Origin: Paramarasmius palmivorus | Taxonomy: Eukaryota; Basidiomycota; Agaricomycetes; Agaricales; Marasmiaceae | Direction of reading: 5' to 3' | DNA: 64,000 bases | Assembly: GCA_037176845.1 (NCBI GenBank) | Contig: JAYKXP010000019.1 | Location: 372,001-436,000, forward strand | Translations under genes and position numbers: made by a program | Shown: positions 34,508-46,249 of the stretch, in pieces | Numbering within the stretch: the stretch's first letter is position 1 | Layout: each line of letters starts with the position of its first letter | The notes under the pieces: generated by a model | Database searches by the model: none | Seen by the model: only the letters and a program-made list of their open reading frames with translations | Told to the model about the DNA's origin: nothing

Positions 34508-36779
34508 ATGTTCCTTTCACGTTTCACTACCAGTATTGTATGGCTTTTGTGCTTTGTCACTTGGGGTGCCCTCGCAGAGATCTACGAAGACGTCGCGGAT
34601 CTTCCAGTGACAGAATATGACTTCGTGGTGGTTGGAGGTAGGTCGGGATCACCAACGTTTGCTCCTTGCTGATACATCCGAATTATACAGGTGGAACGGC
34701 AGGAGGCGTGGTGGCAAATCGCTTGACAGAAAATGGGTCTCATAAGGTCCTTCTCTTGGAGGCTGGTGGGCTGTAAGTTCATATATATAATCATCGTGTC
34801 GATCAAGAACTGACGCGATATGACTACCAGCCCGACTGACAGAACGCAGATTGACGTGCCATTTTTCTGCACTCGAGAAAGCGCTCAGTACGATTGGAAC
34901 TTCACCACCGTTGACCAGCCTGGTCTCAATGGAAATCCAAGCGTGATGCCAAGGGGTTTCGTGCTCGGCGGAACAACATCCATCAGTGAGTCTTTTGATA
35001 CCACGCGAGGTTCTCGTATACATTTTCACTGATGTGTCGTTTCAGATGGTATGTTCTACACCCGAGGTTCTGCGGAGGATTTCGATCGTTTTGCTGCTAT
35101 AACTGGTGATCCTGGTTGGTCATGGGCAGAGATACAAAGTTTTATCGCATTGGTTTGGGCTTATTTCTCTCACCATTCGGCCGCCTCTCTCATCATTTGA
35201 CAGAATGAGAAATGGGTTCCACCTGCAGACGGACGTGATACTACAGGTCAATTCACGCCTTCGGCACACAGTACTACAGGAATGAATGCAGTCAGTCTTC
35301 CGGGGTTTCTGCAGCTCACCGACTCCATGGGTCTCAGGGCCAGTGAAGAACTCGGCGGGGCATTCAGCTATAACGAAGACATTAACTCGGGAAAACCACT
35401 TGGATTTGGTGGGTGTAAACTCTATCAAGGGCAAGCTGGTTAAGTGATAGTGTCATAGGTTGGCTTCAGGTGACAGTCAACGGTCGCAATCGTAGTGGAG
35501 TCCTTGCTTCTTATCTCGCACCAGAATTCGTCGCAAGAGAGAATCTAGATATCCTTCTACACGCCAGAGTATCAAGGGTCCTGCCGTCGGAAGGTTGTGA
35601 TTCTGAACTCCCTGCATTCCGTTCCGTAGAGTTCGCACAGGATTTAGACGGTCAGTTAGTTCTGCACTCTTCTATCTGAGGTTTCACTTTATGTCCTTCA
35701 TCAGGACCTCTATTCAGCGTCAGTGCATCCAAGGAAGTCGTGCTATCCGCCGGTGTGATAGGCACGCCGCATATTCTGCTTAACTCTGGCATAGGCGATG
35801 CCTCCGAGCTTGACGCAGTTGGCGTCACACCGCTAGTCGATCTCCCGAGCGTAGGTAAAAATTTCACTGATCAGCCGCTAGCGGGAAACTTTTGGGTGGT
35901 CGACTCAAATCAAACGTACGATCGTGTCTGGCAAAACACTACCTACTTGAATGAAGTACTCGAAGAGTGGGACACACAGGGCACAGGCCCTTTGGTCGAC
36001 ACATTCGCGAATCAAATCGCCTATGTAAGAGTGAATGATACCATTACCGAAAGGTTTGGGGATCCCTCTGCAGGACCAAACACGGCTCACTTGGAACTAT
36101 ATGTTGGAGTATGATAACATCCCTTACTACTCTATTAAACAACTCAATTTATAATTTCAGAATGGCTACTGGCTCGGTACACCACCAAACGGAAGTTATC
36201 TAACAATTGCTACCCTAGTTGTTAGTCCTGCCTCCCGTGAGTCGTTTGAGCAGCTCTCTTTATCATATCTGAGTACAGCGCTTAGGTGGGACGCTGAAAT
36301 TGAACGTATCGGACCCATTTGCCGCACCGTTGATCGACCCTGCTTATTTTTCTTCCGAATTCGATGTGCTCGCAATGATGGAAGGGGTTCGACTGGCGGG
36401 AAAGTTCCTCAATTCATCAGTATGGGATGGGTATATCGTGGAACGTTACAGCGCGTTTGCGAATGTCGACCTCGACGATGACCAGCAGCTAGAAGACTAT
36501 GTACGCAACACATCCGCGACCTCTGCCCATGCCGTCGGTGGCGCGACCATGTCTGCTGTCGATGCCGAATATGGCGTTGTCAATCCTGATTTGTTGGTGA
36601 AAGGAGTGGAAGGCCTGAGGATTGTGGACGCTTCCGTATTCGTGGGTAGTTTGCTCTAAGTTCGGCTTCCTACATTGATATTCTTATTGTAGCCTTTCGT
36701 CACCAGTGGGCATACCCAGGCGCCAGTGTATATTGTCGCAGAACGCGGCGCAGATTTGATCAAGAAGACCTGGGAGTAA
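34508..36779 (+). CDS. Secreted GMC oxidoreductase, aryl-alcohol-oxidase-like
   Basis: The protein is about 590 residues with a signal peptide (MFLSRFTTSIVWLLCFVTWG). The FAD-binding fold begins at YDFVVVGGGTAGGVVANRL, with an intron inside the glycine loop, and continues with VLLLEAGG. Family signatures are MPRGFVLGGTTSINGMFYTRG (flavin loop) and KEVVLSAGVIGTPHILLNSGIG (GMC signature 2, about 35735). The C-terminal catalytic pair appears as SAHAVGGATMS (about 36530) and FVTSGHTQAPVYIVAERGADLI (about 36700), giving both active-site histidines. N-glycosylation sites such as NQT and NTT fit secretion. Relatives oxidise aromatic or aliphatic primary alcohols to aldehydes and pass electrons to O2, giving H2O2 for ligninolytic peroxidases; the substrate here is inferred. 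It stops 145 bp before the end of the convergent MDR reductase gene. All apparent frame breaks are explained by GT-AG introns. Confidence 0.92.
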
Positions 36780-36924
36780 AACACACCTAAATGTGCCAGC
36801 ATGAACATATACATTGAAAAATCGAGGAGTCAAAGCTATCAGCCGCTGGCAACGATGGTACAATGGTCCGCGTATCGTCCCTGATTAGTGTTGTTCTATT
36901 GTACGTTTATATAAAAGCTTTGTT

Positions 36925-38380
36925 CTACTCATCTGCAACCTTAACTACCACCTTTGCCTTGTTGAGGCCTTTCTGCTGCTTTAAAATAGCCTCTCCGACC
37001 TTTTCAAGTCCATGCTCGATTTCCTCCGTGTACTTGATCTCGCCTTTCGCGATGAGAGGGGGTATCGTTTTGTAGAATTCTTCCCGGTATTTGTGATCGT
37101 GCTCAAAGACAAAGAGACCGTAGATAGTCAGGGATTTGTAGATGGTTTGAGCCAATGCCTGCGTTACTGTGAATTGCAATTCTACCGCAACCGCGATGCA
37201 AAAACGTACCCGAACAGGGGTCGAGTTGCCCGAGTTGTAACCTGAAATCATGCCGCAGATGATTATGCGCCCGAACTTAGCTGAATTAATCAATGCAGCG
37301 TCGAGCATCTCTCCACCGACATGATCCCAGTAGCTGAATGGTGTAAGTGGGGAGTGATACTTCGAAGGAATTACACATACATGTCAATAGGACCTTCCTT
37401 CGCAAGAACCTCGCTAGGCTTTGTCGTCTTGTAGTTGAAAGCGACGTCTGCGCCCAGATCTTTCATGAATTGCACTTTTTCTTCGGACCCTGCGCACGCG
37501 ATGACTTTGAGGCCATCACGTTTGGCGAGTTGGATAACGAGACTATATTATACGGGTTCAGTGGTTGGGATAAACGATTAACTTTCAAAACTCACGATCC
37601 TACTGGGCCTGGGTTCAAGGTTCGTCAAAGTATATCTCAGAGAAATGAGAGAGAAACGCACCAGCTCCAGTGCTAACGAAGACGACCTCTCCCTTCTTTG
37701 CATGTGCAAATTCCTTCCATCCATAGTATGCGGTCTTGCCGGGCATTCCGCCAAGTCCGATATAAACAGACCACGGGAGGTTCTCCTTGTTTTCAATTTT
37801 GTTAAGAGTTGCTCCAGGTACAGGTCCTTTCAGGCTATCTCTGATGTTGTATTCTTGGTATTCTGTGAAGGAAGTGAGTAACAAACACCAATTGTTATTC
37901 AAGGCCGTGGACATACGAATGGTTCCCTCGACATGATCTCCCGGCTTTACTTCTGAATTCTCTGAACGAATTACCACACTAACACCAAATCCAGTTAATC
38001 TGCGAGCCATTCATTCAGCATTATTTCTGAAGCCCCGCAACTGCACTGTACGTACGGCTGTCCGACTACAAATCCACCTGGCTATACGCTATTGTCAGCC
38101 AATTTACTGTATTCTCTGAGAAATTATACATACAGCACCCCGCATGCGCCCTCGCATGTAAGGATCAACAGAAACCACGAGAGTTTTCAATAGGAAACCT
38201 CCGTTCAAAGGTACACTGTCGAGATCGATAGTTTGAGTGGTATCGTAAACAGTGGTCTTGCCAGGTTCAGGATATGCTTGACGGCGATCAGAACGGTATC
38301 GGTCGACCCTCTACAGAGCACATACCATTATCATCAGGGATTTCTGCAAAGAGAACACGGGCGTTTCTAACTGGAGCCAT
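36925..38380 (-). CDS. NADPH-dependent double-bond reductase (MDR, PTGR-like), copy A
   Basis: The ATG at 38380 gives MAPVRNARVLFAEIPDDN. Joined exons read AYPEPGKTTVYD, then SVDPYMRGRMRGAPGGFVVGQP, LTGFGVSVVIRSEN, GMPGKTAYYGWKEFAHAKKG, VVFVSTGAGPVGSLVIQLAK and YWDHVGGEMLDAAL. It ends KAKVVVKVADE at 36925, about 350 residues. The GAGPVG loop binds NADPH, and no zinc ligands are seen. This is the leukotriene B4 dehydrogenase / alkenal reductase branch of medium-chain reductases, which reduces C=C bonds of reactive enals and enones in the cytosol. A 13-nt exon codes GPVG and part of the next codon, between two introns at about 37660-37545. A TATA box lies about 40 bp upstream of the ATG. A close paralog is transcribed away from it on the other strand. 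The natural substrate is unknown. Confidence 0.9.
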
Positions 38381-39268
38381 GGGAGTAGATGGAGCAAGTT
38401 CCCAGCCAATCTCGGAGTATTTTATACCCTCTTCCTGCACGCTGCTCAGTCATCATCTAATTCGAGGAACTTACTCATCCCCAGTCGATCTGTAGCTCGA
38501 ATCTCGAAAATTCTCTATGGCGACATGGTGGTTAGACAGAAACCGGAACTCGGGTATTGCACTAGCCGAACCCGCAGAACCGCAGAACCGAACGCTTGCC
38601 GCCAGCGTCACGCGTTACGGCTGGGATAATTTTTTTTACAACTTCAACTTACTGCCAACCACAACCAGATTCTCCTGTTCCTGCTCGACGAATTCGACTT
38701 GTCCCCTACTCTTCGTATGAAAGAGGATTTATGCTCACAAGGCTCTTTGTTTTGCTATGTAATCAGCTTGGTGAGAAGCTCGGTGAGATTTGCAATTTAT
38801 ATACTTGTCCCCGAAGCAGGATTTCATTGAGTGCTCCCAGGTAGTCCACCAATCACGCTTCCAGGATTATAGTATATGTTGTGGCTCGATGTCAGGTATT
38901 TCCGCGATGGTCGAACGAAGGTGAGGCGATTTTGGTTTACATGTACAAAGTGACGTTTATGCTATTGAAGGACAAGGAATGAAAGACCGATGATCGTTCG
39001 CCTTTCCATCAGTGTCCCTATCCCGCGTTCCTTGCAGTTTGTTTTGGGCAGTTCAGTAAGAACGTAGTTGTTGACCCTGGAGTCTTTGGGCTTGACTTTC
39101 GGGTGCTGGCCGATAATTATCATCAGGCTTACGCAAAAACACTCCCTTGAACAATCTGGAATGTTCTTTTATGTGTTTAGTCGGTAAGTATGTTGCTGAT
39201 GAATCATATCGATACTTATTTCCTGATTTGCAGAACCACGACTTTGACACCCGACTTACATTCTTACG
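38381..39268. promoter_or_regulatory. Intergenic between divergent reductase paralogs
   Basis: About 890 bp from which both MDR reductase copies are transcribed outward. It has a TATA box on the copy A side; none was seen near copy B. A plus frame at 38596-38844 has no motif. No gene is called. Confidence 0.5.
38420..38426 (-). promoter_or_regulatory. TATA box of double-bond reductase copy A
   Basis: TATAAAA on the minus strand about 40 bp upstream of the ATG at 38380. Assigned by consensus match and position. Confidence 0.5.
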
Positions 39269-40794
39269 ATGGCCCCAGTCAGGAATGCCCGCGTTATACT
39301 AGGAGAGATGCCCGATCCCATGTGTCAGTACAAATTGCCTATTCGTTGAAAGCAGGTTTTACTGATAGAATGTCAACCCATAGCATATCCGGACCCCGAT
39401 AAATCTGTTCTGTATGACCCAACACCGACCATTGACATCGATACCATCCCATTAAACGGAGGATTTCTAGTAAAGAGCCTTGTGTTCTCCATCGATCCAT
39501 ACTTGAGAGGGACTATGAGAGTATGTCGGCCTCATTTGCTGTGCTACTTTGCATTCCTGATTGTGTTGGTCGGTAGCCGGGTGGATATGTCGTTGGCCAA
39601 CCGTGGGTACTGTGTTAACTCAATTTATTTCCTTAGGATTGACTAAGTCGTTGCAGGATATACGGCTTCGGACTTGGGGTTGTCATACGCTCGGAGAGCC
39701 CAGAAGTCAAACCCGGAGATCATGTCGAAGGAGGATTAAGTATGTATTTACTGTCTCTTTGCCTTCGCTGTATCTGATGCGCGACCCTAGCCTTTGAAGA
39801 ATACAGTATTCGATCAACCTTGCGGGGCTCTAATCCTGTGATGAATCTGACACTCATCGAGAACAAGGAGAACATTCCATGGACAGCCTACGTCGGAGTT
39901 GCGGGAATGCCAGGTTCGGATTTTGTGTCAGGCTTAATTTTTGATGCTGAGCATACCATACAGGAAGAACTGCTTTCTACGGATGGAAGGAGTACTCCAA
40001 AGCAAAGAAGGGCGAAGTGATTTTCGTTAGTACTGGAGCGGGTGCGTAACGTGTTTCCACCTTCCCTTGCTATTTGTGACGAGATATGATTCTAGGACCT
40101 GTTGGATCGTGAGCCGCAAACGCTACCTGCTCTGCGATTGTTAAATATGCTTTTAGCCTGGTCATTCAACTTGCGAAACGAGAGGGCTTGAAGGTTATCG
40201 CATGTGCAGGCTCGGATGAAAAGGTTCAATTGATCAAGGACTTCGGTGCAGACGTTGCTTTCAACTACAAGACCACCAAAACCAGAGATGTCCTCGCAAA
40301 GGAAGGCCCTATTGACATGTATGATGATTCCCGGACGTTCTTCCCGATAGCCATTAACTCGTTGCTCCGGCTTTGCTCTAGATATTGGGATCACGTAGGC
40401 GGAGAGATGTTAGACGATGCTCTTGTGGCCACGAAGGAGTATGCTAGAATCATCGCCTGTGGTATGATTTCAGGGTATAACTCGGGCAACGCTACGCCAG
40501 TCAGGGTATGGGTCAGATCATTGACCTTTACGATTTGCGTACTCAATGTCCTCCATCCAGAATCTGTCCCAGATCATGTACAAGAATGTGTCTCTATTTG
40601 GGTTCTATGTTTTCAACTTGGACCGGAAGTATAAAGAAGAGTTCTATCGGACAATTCCAGCCCTAGTAGCAAAGGGAGAGATAAAATACAAGGAGGATGT
40701 TGTATACGGGCTTGAAAAGACTGGGCATGCGATTCTTGCACAGCAGAAGGGTCAGAATATTGGGAAGAGTATTTTGATTGTCTCGCAGGAATAG
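39269..40794 (+). CDS. NADPH-dependent double-bond reductase (MDR, PTGR-like), copy B
   Basis: The ATG at 39269 gives MAPVRNARVILGEMPDP, closely matching copy A. Joined exons read PLNGGFLVKSLVFSIDPYLRG, PGGYVVGQP, YGFGLGVVIRSESPEVKPG, GMPGRTAFYGWKEYSKAKKG, VIFVSTGAGPVGSLVIQLAK, YWDHVGGEMLDDAL and NLSQIMYKNVSLFGFYVF. It ends SILIVSQE at 40794. The cofactor loop GAGPVG is intact and catalytic zinc ligands are absent, as in copy A. The intron layout mirrors copy A, including the 13-nt exon at about 40096-40110. The two are therefore an inverted duplication that kept its gene structure. The expected role is reduction of the C=C bond of alkenals or alkenones with NADPH in the cytosol. No frame break was found. 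Confidence 0.88.
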
Positions 40795-42374
40795 ATTTTA
40801 CCGATACTAGTAGTAGCCATTCTCGAAGGAACTAGTTTTAACAATTTTTAGAACAGTGGCCTTTGTCAACGTCGGCCCTCAGGCCTCAGAATGCCGGAAA
40901 TAAATATTGAGTTTCACCTAGACTCGAACCACTCGCTGCGGCAGAGTTTTGAAGATAGTCGTTCAAAGCCTGGCTGCGCCAGTGAAGGGTAGGGCACCGT
41001 GCAAAGCGGCTGGAAGAGAGTCCAAGTTTCACCCCGAACCATGTTCTCGGTCACCTTGAAGGTGACGCGTCCGGTCAATCTTGATATCTGCTATGCCCCA
41101 CGTATCCGGTGTTTGCCCAAGGTGTGTTATTAGTATGCTTTTGCGCTGGCTTTCATACTGACATTTTATGCACGTAGGTTTTGACTCGAGCTCCGCTGGT
41201 ATATAATCTGTCGAGAAACACAAAAACAAAGCCCTCAGGAATAGGACATTCGAAAAAACAAAGGGCTCCGATCATGCTTCATGGAAATTGAATACTGGAA
41301 CGATAGGAGGACTCGATGATGCGTTTAAAGGAGTGATTGGGAGCTTCAAACGCTGGGCCAGACGATGTTGAGATGCGACCAGGTCATAAGGCGAAGGATA
41401 GAATCGATTCTCGAAGCATAGACGCTACTCTCGGTGAGCGCCAGTGAACTGGTTTACTCATTGTTCTTTCGCTTTCGACCATCCTTCCACCACAATACTT
41501 TTCGCGGCTCTCACTGTTCACAATCTCGCTGCCTCTACTATCTCCGAAGCAACCCTGGCTCAGCTCCCAAAATTCTGTTCCTTCATAACGTTCCAACCGT
41601 ACCCACTATTGGTCCACCCAAAATCAACACCACCCACCCGTTCGTAGGTGCTGTTACCCTGAAGAAAACAGCCAGAGATGCTCCATCCGCTGCTTGCGGG
41701 ATGCAAGCTGCCAATGGTCGAAATTATACCACATGCAGATCGACACAACGGGAATGAGTCCTTAGATGGGAAAGTACGCCACGAGTTGAGCTCTGGTAAG
41801 TAATCTTCCATCCTGGATTACCCACTGTCGCGGTAACCTCCAATGCCTCCGACAGAGTTTCACCTACTTACGATCGGAGAAGTTAAGGATTCCCGTCAGC
41901 CGAATAGGTGTGAATGGAAGTGCGCCACTTGTCGATGCGGGTATCTGGCATGTAGATGGTAGTTGCTTAAAGTTGCAATTTCCCCTCTTAAACTTGCCTT
42001 CTATCCGGTGCCGCATGGGTGAATCTGATTCATGCGTTCATGTACATACCATTGACCATGAGTTTATTAGCTGCATAATAACCTCGCTGGCTGTGACCTC
42101 ATCTTTGGATGACCATGCAGCCGGGATGATGTTGGTTTTAAAGTTTGCGGGCAAGAGCGTGCATATGTTGTGGTTGCTGGATATATTTACATCGACTTTC
42201 AGGTCTGTAACTGTATTGTTCTTACATTGTATGGCGACCTAAAACTCTTCGTGTTGTGCAGTTGCATACTCTTGCGGCTAAGGTGAATCCCGCATGCTTG
42301 CAGCCTAGCTTAAACTTCGAACTAGAAGTCGCTAGGTGCGCAGTCGAGTCAGCGCCACTACTGAAATTGTATTT
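40795..42374. other. Intergenic, no supported gene
   Basis: About 1.6 kb. Frames of 67-110 codons on the plus strand (41434-41757, 41910-42242) have no motif and do not join into a model. Searches by eye for tRNA arms near 40910 and a 5S-like stretch near 41870 failed on stem pairing. Nothing else is seen. Confidence 0.5.
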
Positions 42375-43465
42375 ATGGCGACTCGTTTTCCCAGCCATCC
42401 GACGCAGGAACCCATGGAACCCACTCTCTGCAACACCAGCACTTCTCTAGCATCGGCACTTGATGCTCTACGAGCCTCAGACATCCTCATCCTCGATTGT
42501 GAAGGCGACAATCTCGGAAAACAAGGCGGTACACTCTCAATAATCACCCTTCATATACCATCCTCCAATCAAACTTACCTCATCGACGTTCTACGTCTCT
42601 CGTCCGCCGACCTTCGCCCGGTATACCACTTGCTAGAGTCTCCCTCCGTAACAAAGATCGTCTTTGACGGAAGGATGGACTATAGTGCCCTCTACCACGA
42701 GAAGGCCGTCGATATGCAAAACGTTCTAGACATGCAGATCGCAGACGTGCGTTCTCGTATCGTTCGAGGAGAAGATCAGGAAGATCAGTTCTCGCGGCTG
42801 AAAGGGTTTCTTCACTGGCCTGAAATTATTGGGCAGCCAGATTCGTACCGAAAGGTTCAGAGGCTTAACGGATTGAAGGCGTGCGCCAAGGAGCACGAAG
42901 TCGAGGTCGATGGGCTCACTGATGTCATGGGTAAGCTCGAGTCTACTCTCTACGAGGGATTGGTGAGAGGCTGAAGATGTCTTTAGTGACGCACAGCGCG
43001 TGGATGGCTCGCCCTCTGCCTGAGCAGTACATCCAGTATGCAATTACAGATGCTCGACTCATTGACATCCTCTACGATGAGTTCAAGCGTTGTGGCTACA
43101 TTGATGGAGTACTTTCACAGCAGAGCATGCGCTACATTACGCTCTGGAAGTCTCGACAACCTCGAATGCAGGACACCCATCTCGCACATCCGCTTCTTCC
43201 TCTCGGCGTGCTTGAGAACCCCGAGTACTACATCTGCAGGACTTGCAACACCTGTCAGAGAGAGCTCTCCCAAGATGATTTCTCCAAGACGGGTTGGCGC
43301 ATTGCACAAAAACGCGTGTGCTGGGTATGCCTGGCTGTCACGAAAAGGGAGAATATGCAGCGTGACTGGGACCGCGAGGCATATGACTATCATTCAGACG
43401 ATGTTGGATTTGAGAGTTGGCGTTCAGAGGGAGAGTTTGGGTATGATGACTGGGATTCAGATTGA
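42375..43465 (+). CDS. 3'-5' exonuclease-domain protein with Cys-rich tail
   Basis: There are two exons, 42375-42930 and 42987-43465, with a 56-nt GTAAGC-TTTAG intron; the protein is 344 residues. What could look like two separate frames is one gene. The DEDDy exonuclease motifs are visible: DILILDCEGDNLG (D and E of motif I, about residue 37), VFDGRMDYSALY (motif II, with Asp) and YAITDARLIDILY (motif III, Y-x3-D). This is the fold of RNase D, the Werner exonuclease and Egalitarian. A C-terminal region has CRTCNTCQRELSQDDF and then VCWVCLAVTKREN, a C-x2-C-x2-C ... C-x2-C set that could bind zinc. The tail is very acidic. The protein is probably an RNA or DNA 3' exonuclease; substrate and compartment are unknown. 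Confidence 0.82.
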
Positions 43466-43962
43466 TGTGGGGTAGTGTCATCCTTGAAGTTACAAGTCAT
43501 TCGGGTATCACATCTTGAAGCTATTGTACAGTGTCTGTTGTGCAGTAAATACGCTAAGAAAGTATTGGGAACACGATTTATATCCGAGGCAAGATCATAT
43601 CCCTTCGGGAAACCCCGACAATCAAGACATTACTAGAACAGTGGTTTACGATGATCTTTGTACTGATGTCCATGAAATGACCACAATCGTTAGACCAGCT
43701 TAGTGTAACGCTGGATGCGTCGGTGCCTGTGTCCTAATACAGTACCAGCATGGGCATGCCCAGCCGGTAGCCGCTATACTCGGAATCGACCCCGCGCGGC
43801 GATTCTGACACATACAAGGCTGCCCAACACTACCAATGCATTGAATCGGAAGTAGGGGAGGTGGCATTGCGGCGACAGAAACCTGACGGCGAGGTAGCGG
43901 ACGTCTATTTAGGTAGAGAAGGTCAGAATGCTGTGGTGAATACCGATGTGCAAGCAGACTAC
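43466..43962. other. Intergenic
   Basis: About 500 bp between convergent genes. No motif-bearing frame, repeat or RNA gene was seen. Confidence 0.5.
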
Positions 43963-44456
43963 TTACTGCGGTCTAAGTGCTTGAACGCGCGGAACAGGTG
44001 CCGGAATACTTTGTTGTTGATACATCTCGCATTCAGCTTTCCGGAGTGCGTCTTCAACTGCGCACATCTGATAGAACCGTTTGTCTTCCTCAGTTAAGGT
44101 GCTGATAGGCTGGAAGAGTAAGGGTATATTGGGATCGTAAGGTGGCTTAGCAACTTGTTCTTCAGGGAGACGCCCATCCGAAGACAACGTTGCAGGAGAC
44201 GTCGGCAGGTGCACTTGTGGCGGACATTGTGCAGAAGATGGGCCGCCTTCAGTGATATTGTGGATACGCCGGTAATCTGCAACATCTTGCGCTATTTGAT
44301 CTGCAACCATCATGAGTTCTTCTGATACTGGAGCACGACATAGTTCCGGGCGAGGAAGGCTGAAAGACTGTCATGAGGAAAAGGACATCGAATAGAAAGG
44401 GTTACTCACTCTATGCAATGATGAGGGTTATGAGATATGCTTTCGTTTCCAAACAT
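43963..44456 (-). CDS. Unrecognised small protein, CRAPVSEELM family, copy 1
   Basis: Two exons, 44456-44410 and 44359-43963, give 147 residues starting MFGNESISHNPHHCIDLPRP. The stretch PELCRAPVSEELMMVADQI (about residues 20-38) recurs almost unchanged in the minus-strand gene at 46673-47043 (PEFCRAPVSDELMLVASQI). That shared block, with an intron just before it in both, supports a real gene. The rest is hydrophilic, with Pro-rich linkers and a predicted helical part (TEEDKRFYQMCAVEDALRKAECEMYQQ). No domain is known to me. The acceptor at TTTCAG was chosen over the earlier CATGACAG because only it keeps the frame. Function is unknown; see its paralog and the Cys-rich neighbour. Confidence 0.6.
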
Positions 44457-45273
44457 GGTCTCCGAGTCTGAAGATACATTCCTGAAGTCTAGCGCATTTT
44501 AAAGTGGGCGTGGCAGAGTTTTTCGTGGCATAGTGTTGTTTATCTTCAAACCAACAAGAGGCAAAACAATGGGACGCTGTGACAGGTAGAAAATCGCAGA
44601 TTCGAGTATAATGATTTCCTGTTTGCACGATCGGAGGACGACGAATAACAGGCCACAGATAATGTGGGGAGGACATGGTCACGGTTGCGTTGAAAGAGGA
44701 AATTTGTGTGGCAGTGCATGACAGACGCCCAAGTAGGAATCCTTCCTCTCAACCATCATCTTTTTTTTATCAAGTACTCGCTTCTTTCTAATACGGAAGG
44801 TGCGTTTCAGCTCAGATATCTTTGGGTATTCAGTAACAATGGGCTGCCAGAACTATTGATATCGATAATGCTAAGTTGGGCCACGTCGCGCATCGGACAT
44901 CCAGTTTGCGCACCCAACTACCTTTTCTGGCCAGGCTTAGATACGACAATTTGAATGGCGCATTCAACGTAGTCTGGACAACTGTTTCCCGACCTTAGCT
45001 TCTTGATATGTCTGCCTCCTTCACATATATATGCATGTATGCTTTCCGCGATGCTGACTAGGAGGGTACGTTTGAGGTTTCAAATTTCAGCCTCAGCCTA
45101 AGGGTTCAAGCCTTCAGGGTTCGCGGGAAAATGGAAGCCAGTCATGATGGTGTTAAAGGATCCGTGTGTACCGGTTTGGACTTGTGACTAAGGAAAAACT
45201 TTTCGACAGCACAGTCAACTGCGAAATCCTCGAATTCCAACGTTCACCACAGAACTTGGGCCGCTGACACAAA
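44457..45273. other. Intergenic between divergent small genes
   Basis: About 800 bp upstream of both the CRAPVSEELM copy 1 gene and the Cys-rich protein gene, which diverge. It includes a run of T at 44760-44767. No TATA box near either start and no gene was seen. Confidence 0.5.
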
Positions 45274-46249
45274 ATGACCCCAGAAAGCAGCACAACTTCG
45301 ACACCTCAATATGATTTTCGACCGCTTTCAACCCGACCAACCAGCATGATCAGTGGCTCACCAGTGCCTCTCATTCTGACCGTGGAGGACACCAGTAAGT
45401 CGATACTTTATACCCATCCTGCGTTTCTTCAACAGCATCCAGATCAATCCCAAGCTCCTTCCTCGACCTACACGGATCCACTGGTGATAGCCCGTATCGG
45501 ACGCACCTGCCCCCAGGCAGAACGTGAAGTCTCGCCTGATCCAGCATTGCCAAAATGTCCATCGTTCGAAAACTTTGGCCCCAATGAGCCTCTGGCCGCT
45601 TGTATTCAGAGATCAAAAGATTTCTTGCGAGGCGTCAAGGAATGGTTGAAAGAAGTCGAGGATGCAGTTCGGAAAATTGAAGATAAAGAGGTGCAACGCG
45701 AACATCGTCAGGCATGTATGGCGAATATCAATGCGTGGAAACTTGAGTATCAGGAAAAAAGGGCCGAAATACGTCGGGAGCAGCGAGAAAAGCAAGGTGC
45801 CGCCCAGCGACTCAAAGTCGCAACCATGGAGACCGACAAGGAACCCCCACAAAAAAAGCAGAGAGTGGATGCCTCACGAGGTGTGTGACTGACTATACAC
45901 GAGATCATGTGGCTTTCACCACTAAACAGTTTGTGCTATAGTGACCTGCGAGCAATGCCTTCATTTTGGTGATAAATGTATCAAGGGCAACTCTGGTAAC
46001 GTTGTCCGATGCAATCCGTGTATTGTCAAGAGGAGGGGATGTTCATTTTGCGGAACACCCTGCAAACGGGCCAAATCGACCAAATCGGTAAAAAAGGCCA
46101 CCCCGTCTCAGTCAGATGCTACGAATCGAGACCTAGACCTAGGGAAGATGGATACCGATCTGTATGGTTGTGTTGCTGAGCTGGCGGACGTAGTGAAACA
46201 GCTGATCGGAAAGGTCTCTACAATGGAGAAGGAGAGGCAGCAGTTTTGA
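45274..46249 (+). CDS. Protein with C-terminal Zn2Cys6-like cysteine cluster
   Basis: Two exons, 45274-45880 and 45942-46249, give 304 residues starting MTPESSTTSTPQYDF. The N-terminal half is Ser/Thr/Pro-rich. A long charged helix follows (about residues 110-190, many Glu, Lys, Arg), probably coiled coil, ending in a basic KKQRVDASR. Exon 2 holds VTCEQCLHFGDKCIKG, VVRCNPCIVKRRGCSFC and GTPCKRAK. The spacing is C-x2-C-x6-C-x10-C-x2-C-x6-C, which is that of fungal Zn(II)2Cys6 clusters, then two extra Cys. Classical members place the cluster near the N-terminus with more basic residues between the second and third Cys; here it is C-terminal and less basic. DNA binding is therefore possible but unproven. 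A short helix (LADVVKQLIGKVSTMEKE) closes the protein. Paralogous small genes flank it on both sides. Confidence 0.65.

Noticed and set aside
40890..40990. Possible tRNA on the minus strand (GGTTCGAGTC)
   Set aside because: The T-stem does not pair and no acceptor stem or anticodon arm could be folded.
41840..41920. 5S rRNA-like stretch (GATCGGAGAAGTTAAGG)
   Set aside because: Only a short similarity; the remaining 5S helices and internal promoter are absent.
42977..43465. Separate second gene after the exonuclease frame
   Set aside because: A canonical 56-nt intron (42931-42986) joins both frames and completes exonuclease motif III, so it is one gene.
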